The notes under the pieces are model-generated. The model saw only the letters and a program-made list of their open reading frames with translations, ran no database searches and was not told the origin of the DNA. Below are positions 23,966 to 34,900 of a DNA stretch of 64,000 nt, piece after piece (positions within the stretch are counted from its first letter, which is position 1; every line of letters begins with the position of its first letter). Source of the DNA: Takakia lepidozioides (Eukaryota; Streptophyta; Takakiopsida; Takakiales; Takakiaceae); contig CM060733.1 of assembly GCA_030704615.1 (NCBI GenBank), positions 63,736,001 through 63,800,000 of the forward strand. The letters run 5' to 3'. The position numbers and the translations under genes are program-made.

Positions 23966-24694
23966 CTACGTCGTTGGTTCCGATGTGAAACACGACCCCG
24001 GCTCAAATCAAGATCCGTTTGATCCCTGCTACAAATAAGGAATGTAGGGGGCGCTATGTTTCATGACATCCCTTTCTAGGTTGACCTCCTCTACAATTCT
24101 CATATCCAGAATCTCGCCGTTTTCCTCCGGAGGAATCTCCTGTTCCTGTAGACCAACCCGTTCGGTAGATATGGAAAAGAGTTCGGTCAATGACTCGAAC
24201 TGTGGAAGTGCCTCAGTTGATACCGAGTGTATCATCACTTCCTTACCTTGGTTTTCTCCGAACATCCAGGCGATGCAGTCTGCATCAGACTCACATTCAT
24301 ACAATCCTGGTCCTAGAGACTTGACTGCGTCTTCTAGTCCTACCTTTCTCTACTTAACCTCCCTGTGAGGCGCGATAGCTGTTGCTAAAACTCGGTGGGC
24401 GTGTGAGGAGGGCAGGAGCTCTCCCTCTGACCACAAATCCTCCTCCCTCAAGTCTGCAGACTCCTCTTCAGAACCAATCATGCTGAGCTCATCCTCAACC
24501 GTTTCTTCGTGAGGTGCTCCAGAAAGAAATGCAACAGTAGTAGTGTAAGGTCTTACCCCACAAGTAATGGTGCGTGCCCCCCAGTCCGTTCGTGCCCTGG
24601 ACTGGACCAACCATGGCCTTCATAATAGGAGTGCATACGAATATTCGTCGATGGGGAAGTCTATGATTTGGAAGTCTACTGCATACGTGTAGCC

Positions 24695-25245
24695 TCATGT
24701 CTTCATCTTGACATTTGCTATGTGACCCACTGGTCGGATCTTCCGCTGGTCAGCTAGCCTAATTGTCAGAGGGGATTCCCCTGTCATGTTCAAACCCAGT
24801 TTGGATAGAGTGGAGAATGGCATGATGTTGACTGAGCTCCCATCATCCACTAAACAACGCCATATGAATCGGTCAGCAATTTCCACTTCTATCTCTACTG
24901 GTCCTGGGTCGATGTGAGCATTGATATGGTGGGCCTGAGCAGAAATGCTTACTCGCTTCCTCACCAATCATGCCTTAAGAGCGTGGCGGACTGTGGGCGC
25001 CATGGCTACGAGCTGCGCAAACGTAATGTTTGCTTGAATATGGCAAAGATCCTCCATTAGATTGTACGGTTCCAGCTCGTCTGTGAACCGCATGGTTGAA
25101 TGCATCCTCCTCCGGGGAAGCTTTTCTGATGTCGTCGGCCGATTCGCCAGACTCTTTGCTCTTGATACCGAGGGTCGAGAAATGGTTGATCGGGCTATTG
25201 GAGGTTCCGCCTCTGCGAATGCTACCTCCTTCTCTTTGGGATGGT
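24695..25245 (-). pseudogene. Ty3/gypsy protease and gag end (minus-strand element)
   Basis: Contains the retropepsin box LVDDGSSVNIMP (active-site D-G-S in place of D-S/T-G) followed by GHIANVKMK. Upstream YNLMEDLCHIQANITFAQLV is typical of the segment before protease in plant Tat-like elements. A stop (TGA) separates this from the protease frame near 24969. Most of gag is absent because the 490-base repeat begins at about 25248. The stretch 24029-24610 between protease and RT is open in patches but holds no motif I know. Confidence 0.8.
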
Positions 25246-25247
25246 TT

Positions 25248-25736
25248 TCCGGGGTCCCCTCTAGTTGTCCCGCACCGCTAACAAGTCCACGCTTCGCCGT
25301 TTGAAGTCGTCCTGACCTGCTGTCATTCCGATGCGGCCAATTGCTTTAATGCAATATTTCATCGCTATACATGTCGCTTCCACCAATTGCCAAGTTCCTC
25401 GCCGTGTGTTCCTACTGGACTTGAAAGGCGGGAGAAAAGAGAGATCACAATTTGGGACTGGAACAGTCGTCCTGTATTGTTTGAGCATGATTAACTTGCC
25501 GTTTCTGGTACCGAATTGGCAACCTAATCTGCTGTCGATGCAGCTTCCTACGGTCATCTTGACGCTAGAGTTCCACTCCATGGTCGTCGCAGACACTGTC
25601 TAATTTCCTACGTGCTTTACCAACGATTTCCAGACAACTAACAAACTAACATGTTTTGGCAGTACAATGCCGAAATCGCTTGTCTTATGATCAAAAATGA
25701 TCTGAAAAGAAAAGTGTACCAATATATGCATCTACA
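25248..25736. repeat. 490-base direct repeat, right copy, at insertion end
   Basis: Same sequence as 19313-19802. Its right end (ATCTACA) is the right boundary of the 9.3-kb insertion and is followed by TSD ACAAG. To its left, similarity stops at GGTTTTCCGG, where gypsy coding sequence begins. Confidence 0.8.
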
Positions 25737-26982
25737 ACAAGCCGCTGGATCAATTAGCCATGCTAAAGTCCACATTCAAAAGTGGAGACAATCCAATGTG
25801 CTACACCATAAACTATCAAATCACTTCTGGAATACCCAAATCACTACAGATGCACAAATCCGTCAAGTCCTTAAATTCAGATACGCCCAGTACATGGGAC
25901 ACCAGCGCAAGCACAAAATATATATATATATATATATATGACGCCTCCCGAAGGGAGCGTAACTTATGGTGTCGCTTCACCACAAGGGCTACTGCCTTCC
26001 AGCTGAAATGTGGACACCTTCATGACACACCATACCGTGGTTTGAACCCACAACCACATCCAACGTGGTATGTGCCCATTACCACTGAGCTACATGCTGA
26101 TTGTCAGCGCAAGCACATTTTCTGGCCGAGTCTTTTTCCATCTCCATACTGCCCACTCTGCTCAGGCACCCATCAAGAATGTGACACCTGGCCACACTTA
26201 CTTAGCCAATGTACACACCCTGTCATACATGGCCTACATATTACACGACACAACCAAGCAGTATGGCATATCCACAAACCACTCCTCAGTCGTGCCGAAA
26301 CCAGATGGTACACACTCCTAAACGCATGCACATACCAAGGTGGCCCACCCGATCACACTGTCCCACCATGGCTGCTTCCATGCACTTGTACCTCTCGAAC
26401 ATGCACCTGTCCAGCCAGACTTTGCCCAGATATTCTACTAGTGTAGGGTCTACGCATGGCTACCCTACCTCCTACCACACCATCCCCATCACTCACTATC
26501 CACTTCATCGAGTTCACATACTGTCACGACTGATACCCACAAGACTCTATCCTGGAAAAATGGCAAAAATACGCCCCATTTATCCTTGCTATCCACCGGC
26601 GAGGATGTCGCACCGGTCCTCTAACTGTCATCACGGCACGTACTAGAGGAGGCATACACAATGCCAGCATTAATGATCTACACAACAACTTTCACATCCC
26701 TATCTCCCCAATTCACAAATGTTTTTAAGCTATCCACCTCACAGCCCTCCGTTCTCTCACTGCTATTATCACCAATAAACGAAAACTCGAGTCCAACCCA
26801 ACATCAGTACCATGGCACCCCCCCTGATGGTACCCCTCATTCTCTTTCTAGCACCACAACTGCACACATACCCTGGTTACTAGGTGACCAACTGGTCACC
26901 TGTCTTTTAGATAGGGCCCACCCCCGACAGGGAGCAGTAGCCGTAAGACGAAGTGGCTCTTAGTTACGCCGGCTTCGGCCGG

Positions 26983-26986
<4 letters not shown>
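25737..26986 (+). mobile_element. LINE, C-terminal part and 3' tail (right piece)
   Basis: This continues the LINE frame of the left piece: QAAGSISHAKVHIQKW ... RYAQYMGHQRKH up to 25915, then (after SINE copy 2) a C-terminal zinc motif CPLCSGTHQECDTWPHLLSQ followed by CTH. It then reads KYAPFILAIHRRGCRTG and HLTALRSLTAIITNKR, with TGA about 26825. The 3' UTR ends with GGGCCCACCCCCGAC, GCAGTAGCCGTAAG, CTTAGTTACGCC, a GGCTTCGGCC stem-loop and GGAGTC, then (CT)n. Frame changes in the middle show it is inactive. Fragments of the same tail lie at 10310-10697 and 38894-38970. Confidence 0.85.
25916..26104 (-). mobile_element. tRNA-derived SINE, copy 2, inside the LINE
   Basis: On the minus strand: A-box TAGCTCAGTGG, B-box GGTTCAAACC, body through GGAAGGCAGTAGCCC, CACCATAAGTTACGCTC, a CCTTCGGG stem-loop, GGCGTC, and an (AT)n tail. 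It is flanked by a perfect 13-base TSD, CAGCGCAAGCACA, at 25903-25915 and 26105-26117. Excision in thought restores the LINE frame (GHQRKH/IFWPS). It is longer and better preserved than copy 3. Confidence 0.92.

Positions 26987-27060
<74 letters not shown>
26987..27060. repeat. (CT)37 microsatellite at the LINE 3' end
   Basis: An uninterrupted CT run of about 74 bases directly after the conserved LINE tail GGAGTC. This position suggests the microsatellite is the LINE's own 3' tail, as (AT)n is for the SINE. Confidence 0.97.
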
Positions 27061-27062
<2 letters not shown>

Positions 27063-27454
27063 GGTTGTGCGATTGTTGAGTTGTAATTGGTGTTTGGGGG
27101 AATGCAGGTTGTGGGGGCGGGTGGCGTTGGGAGTATTTAGTACTGTTGGAGGTGCAAGAGGGGAATATATTAAGAGCAGTGTGTATACAAGTTATGGCCC
27201 TGCCTGGCCTGCGGCGAGCGGACGATTTTTTATATGTAGGGAGACTCTGCATATATTGGGTTTTAGTGAGATGGGCACGGAGTATCTGTTCATACATGTG
27301 TAGTGTGTGGTGAACTATATCTGTCTTGGGATGTGACCAGTTGAAGTGTACCGATGACAATGTGATGTAATTTGAATTTCTGTTGTGTGCAAGGGTTATG
27401 GTGGGGCGTGTGATTATGTGCCTCATAGGGGGCTGGTAGGGGGTGGGTAGAGTT

Positions 27455-28080
27455 AGATGTAGCTCGGGGAGCTGAATATTTATGTGTAGTGTAGTATGTA
27501 TTTTGGGGGGCTGGGTATTTTTGTGTGGGGTAGTATACGACAAGGGGGGTTGGGTATTTTTTTGTAGAGTAGCGTGTAGCTCGGGTGTTGCAGCGTGGGT
27601 GCAAAATGTGGGCACACAATAGATGATGTAAACAGGCAGTTGAATATAGGGAAATATCCGCTGCAGGGTCTCGTTGCAGATGATGTAAACAGATGGTTGA
27701 TTATAGGAAAATATGCGCTGTTGGTATCGGGTTTCAATGGTATGGGTACTGGATGTCTGGTCATATACATGTAATTCGTGTTTGGTTCCGTAAGCTTGAC
27801 ATGAGTATATCCCTTTGTAGGTATGTAGAGATAGAGGCAGCTCGGGGAGCTGGGTATTTTTGTGTAGAGTAGTATGCAGCTCAGGGAGCTTAGAGTAGAT
27901 GTGTAAATTTGTGTGCAACTCAGGGAGCTGGTAGGAATTGTGGGAGAATGTAAGCAGCTCAGGGAGCTGTGAGTAGGTGTGTGAATTTGTGTGCAGCTCA
28001 GAAGATGTGGGAGAATGCAAGCAGCTCAGGGAGCTGAAAGTAGATGTGTAAATTTGTGTGCAGCTCAGGGAGCTGATATG
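27455..28080. repeat. Minisatellite with palindromic core CAGCTCRGGGAGCTG
   Basis: The core CAGCTC(A/G)GGGAGCTG, itself a CAGCTC/GAGCTG inverted repeat, occurs in full or nearly full form about eight times (near 27463, 27838, 27869, 27916, 27955, 27996, 28021 and 28060). Spacers of 30-60 bases contain TGTGTAAATTTGTGTG or GTGGGAGAATG. On the minus strand the core reads as QLPEL and the array stays open, so a long ORF crosses it. I regard that ORF as a by-product of the repeat. Confidence 0.8.
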
Positions 28081-28352
28081 AGTAATTTTTTGTAAAAGGA
28101 AATTCACATATATCATGTGACAGTCATTGCAGTATAGCAGAAAAACATGAACCCTCCAACATACAAAAATACATGCACGTGGAAGCAAGTGAACGATATA
28201 ATAATATCTTAGTTCGAGCAAAACAGGTTACTGGTAGGCAAGACATATGTCGGACCTTTCTGTGGCCAGAGTCTGAGGTACTGGCAGCAGTACAGTTCTA
28301 CTATCCGAAAAGGATGGGCGTACCATTGTATTGGGACCGCAAGCCAAGCTCA

Positions 28353-28600
28353 CTAGTCCCCTGGATCCATATTCAGAAGAGTGTGAACCTCCTGGGGGCT
28401 CAACCCTGGTGCATGTATGAAGTGATGAGTTGTGGAATTACAACGGAGTCTCTTTAGGTACACGTAGTACAAATGCTTGCAAGGGCAGTATGATGCCCTT
28501 TGGACGTGGATAGTCGTTGAGTGTAGCAAAGTCCATGAGCTCATGTCGAGTAGCTTGACATGTGGTGAGAATAGCCTGTTAATTCTGGAACTGCAAAACA
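28353..28600 (-). pseudogene. SWIM zinc-finger C-terminus (MULE-like protein remnant)
   Basis: The minus strand gives CPCKHLYYVYLKRLRCN, then HFIHAPGLSPQEVHTLLNMD and a stop. This matches the second half of the SWIM motif and the tail seen at 44667-44912 (CKHLYYIFLRRMYC ... SGEVRTLL). The first CxC half is absent or out of frame. It appears to be a decayed C-terminus of the same transposase family. Confidence 0.6.
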
Positions 28601-28915
28601 TAGAGAAAACAAAAGGTGAGTGTGGAAACAGTGAGGCCAGTGTGGTGCAGAATTGAGTGTAGTTGGCGACATATGACATAAGGAGAAATAGACATGCGCT
28701 GTACATAGGGCAGGCAGGTTGGGCATACTTGTATTATTAATATCTTGACGGATGCATAGCAGGGGTCGGGGAGGACAGAGCTGGGCAGTGCACAAAGGTA
28801 TTACTTGGTAGAAAGGCGGCAGCGCGCAAAGTGGGTAGTGAGGGTGTTTAATATCTGGTGTGTGTTGGGAAGTGATAAACAGCGCAAGTAGTGTATACAG
28901 GGCAGAGTCAGAAGT

Positions 28916-30529
28916 CTAGGGCTTTGGAGGAGGGGCATGCAACTTATATGAAGGCATGATACGTAGGAGAGAGGGGGGTAAGCTGTGAGAGGTACCTGTG
29001 CTGGTGCTGGGAGATGGGTGATAAGAAGAATGGGGACCTGCACCTTGGCAGTTGGGGTATCGAGTCTTGAGTGATGGCGGAGCTGGGGCAGTGTGTTTTT
29101 GATACTGGTTTCGAGCATCAGAGTGTCGTGTGGGTTTGTGTGTCAGCTTCTGCTGGGCAATTGAGAGCCATTTGCGTGTAAGGGGCAACCCGAGGCAAGC
29201 CGATGAAACATCAGAGGGTGGTGTACAAACATTGTGCGAGATACGGGGGCTTAGAAAGAGGGAGGAAAGAATCAATGACTGATAGGGGGGTGTAGAGAGC
29301 TCCCTGTGCATAGGTGGGTAGTGCGGTAATGAAATTGAAGTGCCGCTGCTCCTGCTGTCCCTTCCGGATCGCCAGGGGAGTGTTATGGGCACCAAAACTG
29401 CCGGGTGTGAAGTGATCACCCTGGCCGTGGAACCAGCCGTACTCAAGAGACCAACCTGGAAGCCCCTGTTGGGGTGGGGTACCATCCCTACAATACCATT
29501 CCAGCCAGTTGAGCAGGCCCTGTTCGGTAGCCAGACGGGGGTAGAACCTTGGAGCATCCACGATGGTATCGCTGTAATCCTCCATAAACATAAGATGGAG
29601 GCCATCCGCTGTTAGGGCCGTGTACAAACGACTCACGGGGAAGGTCACCGTAGCACTAAACAGAGAAGGGCCCAAGAGCAACTCGTGTATCGACCAAGAG
29701 CACTGTAGAGAGGGTAGAGTGAGGGCCCCATCCGCCAGCGCAGATCAATCTGGGCCGCTTGGTATGGTCGCGGTTGATGAGAGGAGAGTCGAAAAGGCAG
29801 CTGACGCCTCCCGGAGGATTGAGAGGTCCCAAGAGGGGAGGTAAAGCTGGAGATGCTGAGGACGCTTAATCTTGGGCCAGCAAGAAGGCTATGTAAATGA
29901 GTAATAAGCCTGATCCAAGCTAGGTCCGGTTCATACCTTGTCATTGAGGTCTTGCTTGCCTGGGCCAAGGTAATTGTGCTTGCGCGCAGCTTCAAACGTT
30001 AGCAGGCCATTGAGAGGTCGCCTGGGGATTGAAGCCTCGCGCGTGGTGTGGTATGCGCTGGTGCGTTATAACCAAAAACTGCATATTGGGGGATGGTCGC
30101 CGTCTTCGTGTTGGATTTGCCACACCCGAAGCCCAGCGGGGGCGCCTTGCTCCACAGTCTAGGCCACCAAGGGGTCTCTTTGTTGTAGAGGTACTTTCCT
30201 GCCGGGGATATAGTACTCGACCATGTTCTTGTGAGAATCGTTGGTGGGCCAATACAGATAGAACTCGGTTTGGAGCAGAAAAACTGTTGCGTCGAAGAGC
30301 TGGGGGGGTTGGGGACGCCTGGAAGAGTGCCTCCACACTTCATGCTCGAAGCAGGTCGGTAGATGGCGGGGAGAATCATGTTGTGCACGGGTGTGAAAAA
30401 TTTCACAGAATCTTGCAAAGTGATACTTAAAGGAAGCACAGTGGTCAAGCCATAAATGGCATACCAATATCTATCCTGAGAGTGGAGCCTTCGCTGCTTA
30501 GCAGCACGACGGGAGCAGAGCTTGGCCAT
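28916..30529 (-). pseudogene. Unrecognised minus-strand protein, frameshifted
   Basis: From ATG 30527-30529 the frame reads MAKLCSRRAAKQRRLHSQDR, then RYWYAIYGLTTVLPLS. After a frame change it continues as FYLYWPTNDSHKNMVEYY and PGRKVPLQQRD, and later as LYTALTADGLHLMFMEDYSD, GLLNWLEWYCRDG and GWFHGQGDHFTPG (29211-29640). These pieces have natural composition and look like one protein broken by indels. I do not recognise the family. The (TE-dense) context suggests a mobile-element protein, but no RT, nuclease or transposase motif was seen. Confidence 0.4.
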
Positions 30530-30679
30530 GGCGGCGGGCTTAGCTAACTTTAGAGAGGGCTAGAACGGCGGTGATGCCAAACGCAGCGTGCGGGAAGACA
30601 AGAAAACTAGAACATCTGGCGAAACCCTAGGAGATAGTCATAGCTAAAAGCCTGGCTAGGAAGTAGCAAAGGGGTGTGG

Positions 30680-30720
30680 AGGGGGGGCGGAGCGCCACTC
30701 CGCTCGGACGTTTTTGCCCA
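30680..30720. repeat. Short inverted repeat GCGGAG/CTCCGC
   Basis: GCGGAGCGCCACTCCGC near 30688-30704 is a compact inverted repeat following a G-run. It could be a transposon end; unproven. Confidence 0.3.
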
Positions 30721-30792
30721 ATGGGAGAAGAGATAGAAGGGGGGGGGGGAGATCAAGATCTTTCACAGTGTTTTCATTCTTTGATAAATCTA

Positions 30793-31350
30793 CTATAGAT
30801 TGTTCTGAATCGTATCCTCGAAAGTGCCTCCACTCATCGAAAGCATTTTTGGCCCATAGTTCTCCATGTTTACTTGCTCTTCGGCCTCATGTATTAATAT
30901 CTCTAATTCTTTTTCATTGACATCAAGGAACCGAGAATTTGTACATACATCAACAGTCTGAGTAGGAGACTGACACTTTGCGGGAATAGGAGAATCAGGA
31001 GACTCATGACGAGGAGCACCATTAGCAACATCGAAATCCTCTACATTGAGGGACACAAGAGGATTGTAGAAATTCACAAACAGACAAGACTCATCTTCTA
31101 GAGGTAATTAAGGAGATTCAGGTGATTGCAGATAAGCTAGTTTCATCATGCCATATCGACTTCACGCCTAAATTGATATCAACATCAATATCATGCTCAA
31201 GTTTAACAGAGGCTGGATCGTCAGCAACTGATTGAGAATGAAGTTGCGAGTGAATCATTCCGCGCAACACATCAAAGCTCGGTGAATCAATTTCCTGACC
31301 AAAAGCAACATCACTGCAAAGCTTCTTCGAAGCTGGCTCCTCAAAAGAAG
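30793..31350 (-). CDS. Hypothetical protein, two open segments
   Basis: The first segment starts at an ATG near 31350 (MSSFEEPASKKLCSDVAFGQ) and runs to 31118. The second (after a CCTCTAG acceptor-like site near 31100) reads EDESCLFVNFYNPLVSLNVE, then EKELEILIHEAEEQVNM, ending at a stop at 30793. Both are acidic with natural composition. I cannot place the donor site, so a frameshift is as likely as an intron. It lies head-to-head with the TMEM33-like gene, about 570 bases apart. Family not recognised. Confidence 0.35.
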
Positions 31351-31917
31351 ACATGAGATGAGAAATACGTGCAATGCAATCCACGATTGAGCAACAACCG
31401 AGATAAGTGGAGCAACAAGAGCAGCGCTCAAGCGGCAAAAGCGCCGGCGCCAAAATCAAACAGGACAGGATAAATAAAAGAAAGCCACAGGCAAGAGGTG
31501 ACAAGAGAAAGTACCGGCAAATCCGGAACGGAAAGACAAATACGAAGGGTCTCTCGAGACGGGTACCAATCTCGGAAGGGAGGCCCTTCTTCTATAAAAA
31601 AAAAAAAAAAAAAAACAGCCTTGCCTTGGCGAGCCAAGCCATAGGCGGCCCGTAACGTGTTTAGCCGGTCGCTTTGCCCTAAATCGAGAACAGGTAGTAG
31701 CCGGTGGGTGGCTCCTATGCGCATGTTTTGTTTCTTGGAGGAAGGCACCAGTAAACGTTACCACTTTGATTGACGATTCGCTCATATTACGCTCGCGTGG
31801 GGAGTTATAAGCGGTGGATCTCCTCTCATTCTTGTGGGGCTATCGGACACAACTCCCTCAAAAGTGGCGTAGGAGCACGGAAAGCCGCCGCAGGGGGGAC
31901 AGCGGAGCCAATCAGCA

Positions 31918-34900
31918 ATGGCAGGGGAGCTACAACAGCAGAAGCGAGATGCAGCGAATTCATATGATTATGAGAAGGATGAACGCTGGGCTGATTACTG
32001 GTCCAATGTGCTCATTCCGCCCCACCTGTCATCCCGACCCGAAGTCCTTCGCTATTTCCAGCTCAAATTCTACCAGCGCTACATCGTATGGTTATTCTCT
32101 CTATCCACGCTGCTGGCCCGCATGTAAACCCTAAATTTGCAACTACATAGTCTATTCTGCTTTTGCAACTATTGTACTATGGAATTTGCTAGGCTACTTT
32201 GATAGTACAAACAGCCAGCAAATCTTGAGGCCAGGTACATTTTGCAAAAAATTGGTCACAATCCTTGAACCCAGATATGGAAGAATCCTGATATAGTCTG
32301 GACCACCCTAGGGAGAATAAGTGCAGTACAGATATTTAGCTATAGTGACTTTGGCGCCTCATTTCTGGCGAAGACATCACTAGAACCGCGATGACACTTT
32401 TCGTGCCCATCACACATTCGTTTATGATCTAGTATCGACAAGGGGAGCCGAATAGCAATGTTCTCAATCGTTATCATGTTTGTTTTCAATAAGAATCAAG
32501 TCAATAACTGAAGCTTGGGAAATTCAGACAGGGTGAGTGTTTGGGTGTGGAAGCGAAACTCTCGGTGTACAGTCTAACCGCACACGTATTAAGTAATATT
32601 TATGTACATTAGTAGTTTTTGTTCTGGCGGAAAATCGCCAGATTTCGACCTGAAAAATGGGTCTGCTAGTTGTACAAAGGAATTATGGGGGGTACAATCC
32701 GAAAATTTGGCCAAAAAGTGCCATTAGTTGAATATCAGGAGCCTAATTTTGGCGATGTGGACCAGTTAAAACATGCCACCTGGTATATAGCCACCTTTCT
32801 AACCCTGCCACCTCGTTATTCTTGCCAACTGGGCACTGGATAGAAATCACATGTGGCCCCCGCCTGTCATTTTGGAAAAATGAAAAGAAAAACACTGATC
32901 TACATCCCGCCACACCAGGTCTCCCTTGGGCCACTTAGTTTTGGATGTAAGAATCTGGTTCTTCAAGATCCATCAATGGAATTATAGAAAAGGGGAATGC
33001 CATCCTTGTAGTTGTGGCTGGGGATTTGACATCAAATCATTGCAGGTTGGAATGTTTGAGGAACTTCCATCCTATTGTTACATCAAGGTTTCAATCATTT
33101 CTCCAAATATTAATATATGTTAATTCATGAATGCCTCAGACATTGGGAAGGGGATGCATTTAATGTGATGGAAGGGGCTGCAATGTTAGCGAGTTATTGT
33201 GCTGTTTCTGCACTTCATCAGTGCAGCAAAAGGTTCCTGTCATCGCTTCTCACATCCCGAACTTTTAGTCTGTCCTTGAGATTCCAGAAGTGTCCCAGGT
33301 TCTGCTTTGTTCCATGCAAGCAGCTATGTTACCTTGAGGCTATTACAACGAAGGGGATATGTTATGTTTCTTCAACAGGATTCAGATCTGGAGGTGAAGC
33401 CTCTGTCAAATATCACGTCTGCAGCTGCTCCTACCCCGTCTTGGTCATCACTGACAGAGCATCAAAGGCCACCAAACTCAGGTGTTTGGCTTTTCTTTGG
33501 GTACCTGCACTTTATATTATTCTGAGCTTACTTCTGATTGATGCATGTGTTGGGAGAGCACATTCTTGTTGCAAATTGTCAAACTTGTTGGGTTCTGCGA
33601 AGGTTCCACACTGTAGTTTCCAAATCTAGTGCATGGGGATTCCCTGAGTATTGGGATCCTTATAACAGTATAAGCTTGGCCATAACAACCAATTGCCAGT
33701 TCCCTTACTTATTTCAGTCTGTCTACTACAACTGGACAGACTTATTCAGGGGCGCAGGTTCCTCTTTGGCAACCTGATTCTTGTGAAGTCTCACATTATG
33801 CATATCTATTCGTATCCAAGCTGGATTCTGAGCACCTTTACCCTCCATGAATAACCCAGCAACTATTGAGAGTGGTGTGCTTGCTGTTAAACTTGGTGTA
33901 GTATTCCACTTGGCTGACATCTCACGGATTATCCTCAATGCCGAAAGACCTGACTGCTGTATGTGGCAGACCTCTTATGGCGGTCAAGCATGAAGTTATT
34001 CAAACATGCTATGTTAGCTGCCCATGGCAGCGCAGGGCACATGTTGGGCAGCAGGGCCCTGCCAAACCTGTGAATAAATTTGTGCTTGCCTAGTAGGCGT
34101 CAGCCACATGGCACCCCATCTAACTGTGTATTGGAACTAACTGTGTGCTATTGGAAAGTTACTAATGGAAACATAAATCACAGTCCCCTACAAGTCGACC
34201 TGAAACCATTGGCAGCACTGTGAATCAACTGCTATTGCTAAGCTTTTATCCTACCCAGTCTCAGTCCCATCATGAAAGATTGTGTTGTTGATCACTAAAA
34301 GTACATTCTTCCAAATGTTGTAAATCTGGGAACAGGTCGCCAAACTCGCAATAATGGGGGAGACAGCACCCACCAGTCTGGACCAGCACCTACAGCATCT
34401 ACTGGCAGGCTGAGGCTGGACCAAAAATCTTTCCAGTTTTTGAACAATGCCTGGGTCTTTCTCTCTCTCTCTCTATTTTATCTCTCTTTTATCTTAACCT
34501 ACAGCTTTTCTCTCTCCCTGTCTCTTTTAAGTCTTGACACTAATTTAAACTCAGGGGAGGAAGCCTACCTTTGAACAGCAAACAGAAGCAGAGAGGAAAG
34601 GGAGAGTGCAATTGCCCGTTGTGTGGGCAACCTGAAGACAATATTCATTTCCTGATTCATTGTCCGGGGTTCTCTCACGAGAGAGACGCTCTCTTCAAAT
34701 CTATCAAGGGAATTGTGCCTGTACCTCTGTTTACCAACTTCGAAAGTCTCGAGGCTGAGCCAACAGCCCAGGCCCTTTTGGGGCCTAGTTATTGGGCAAA
34801 CCACAGGTTGCTTTTGTAAAGGGATTTCTAGAGGATATCTGGAAAACCCGGATCAATTGTTTATTCCAAGGTAAGTCTTGCTAATGGCGTCAGCCCCTGA

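Larger units (their letters stand above)
16472..25736. mobile_element. 9.3-kb LTR-type insertion with TSD ACAAG
   Basis: The block begins TGACGAGCC and ends ATCTACA (TG...CA ends). It is flanked by the five-base repeat ACAAG at 16467-16471 and 25737-25741. Conceptual removal of the block with one TSD copy restores an open LINE frame (ANKQ/AAGSISHAK). The last 490 bases recur internally at 19313-19802. There, a primer-site-like TGGCGACCAATGG follows at once, as expected if 19802 is the end of a left LTR of 3.3 kb and the right LTR is truncated. The decayed gypsy pol inside lies on the opposite strand, so at least two events are involved. Bases 16472-19300 hold no recognised gene. Confidence 0.75.

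Noticed and set aside
27455-28080. CRISPR-like spaced palindromic repeats
   Set aside because: Spacers are themselves repetitive and of irregular length, and the context is a plant nuclear genome; it is a minisatellite.
26896-28221. A 441-residue minus-strand ORF
   Set aside because: It runs through the (GA)n complement of the CT microsatellite, the LINE tail in antisense and the palindromic minisatellite. Its openness is explained by repeats, not by a protein family.
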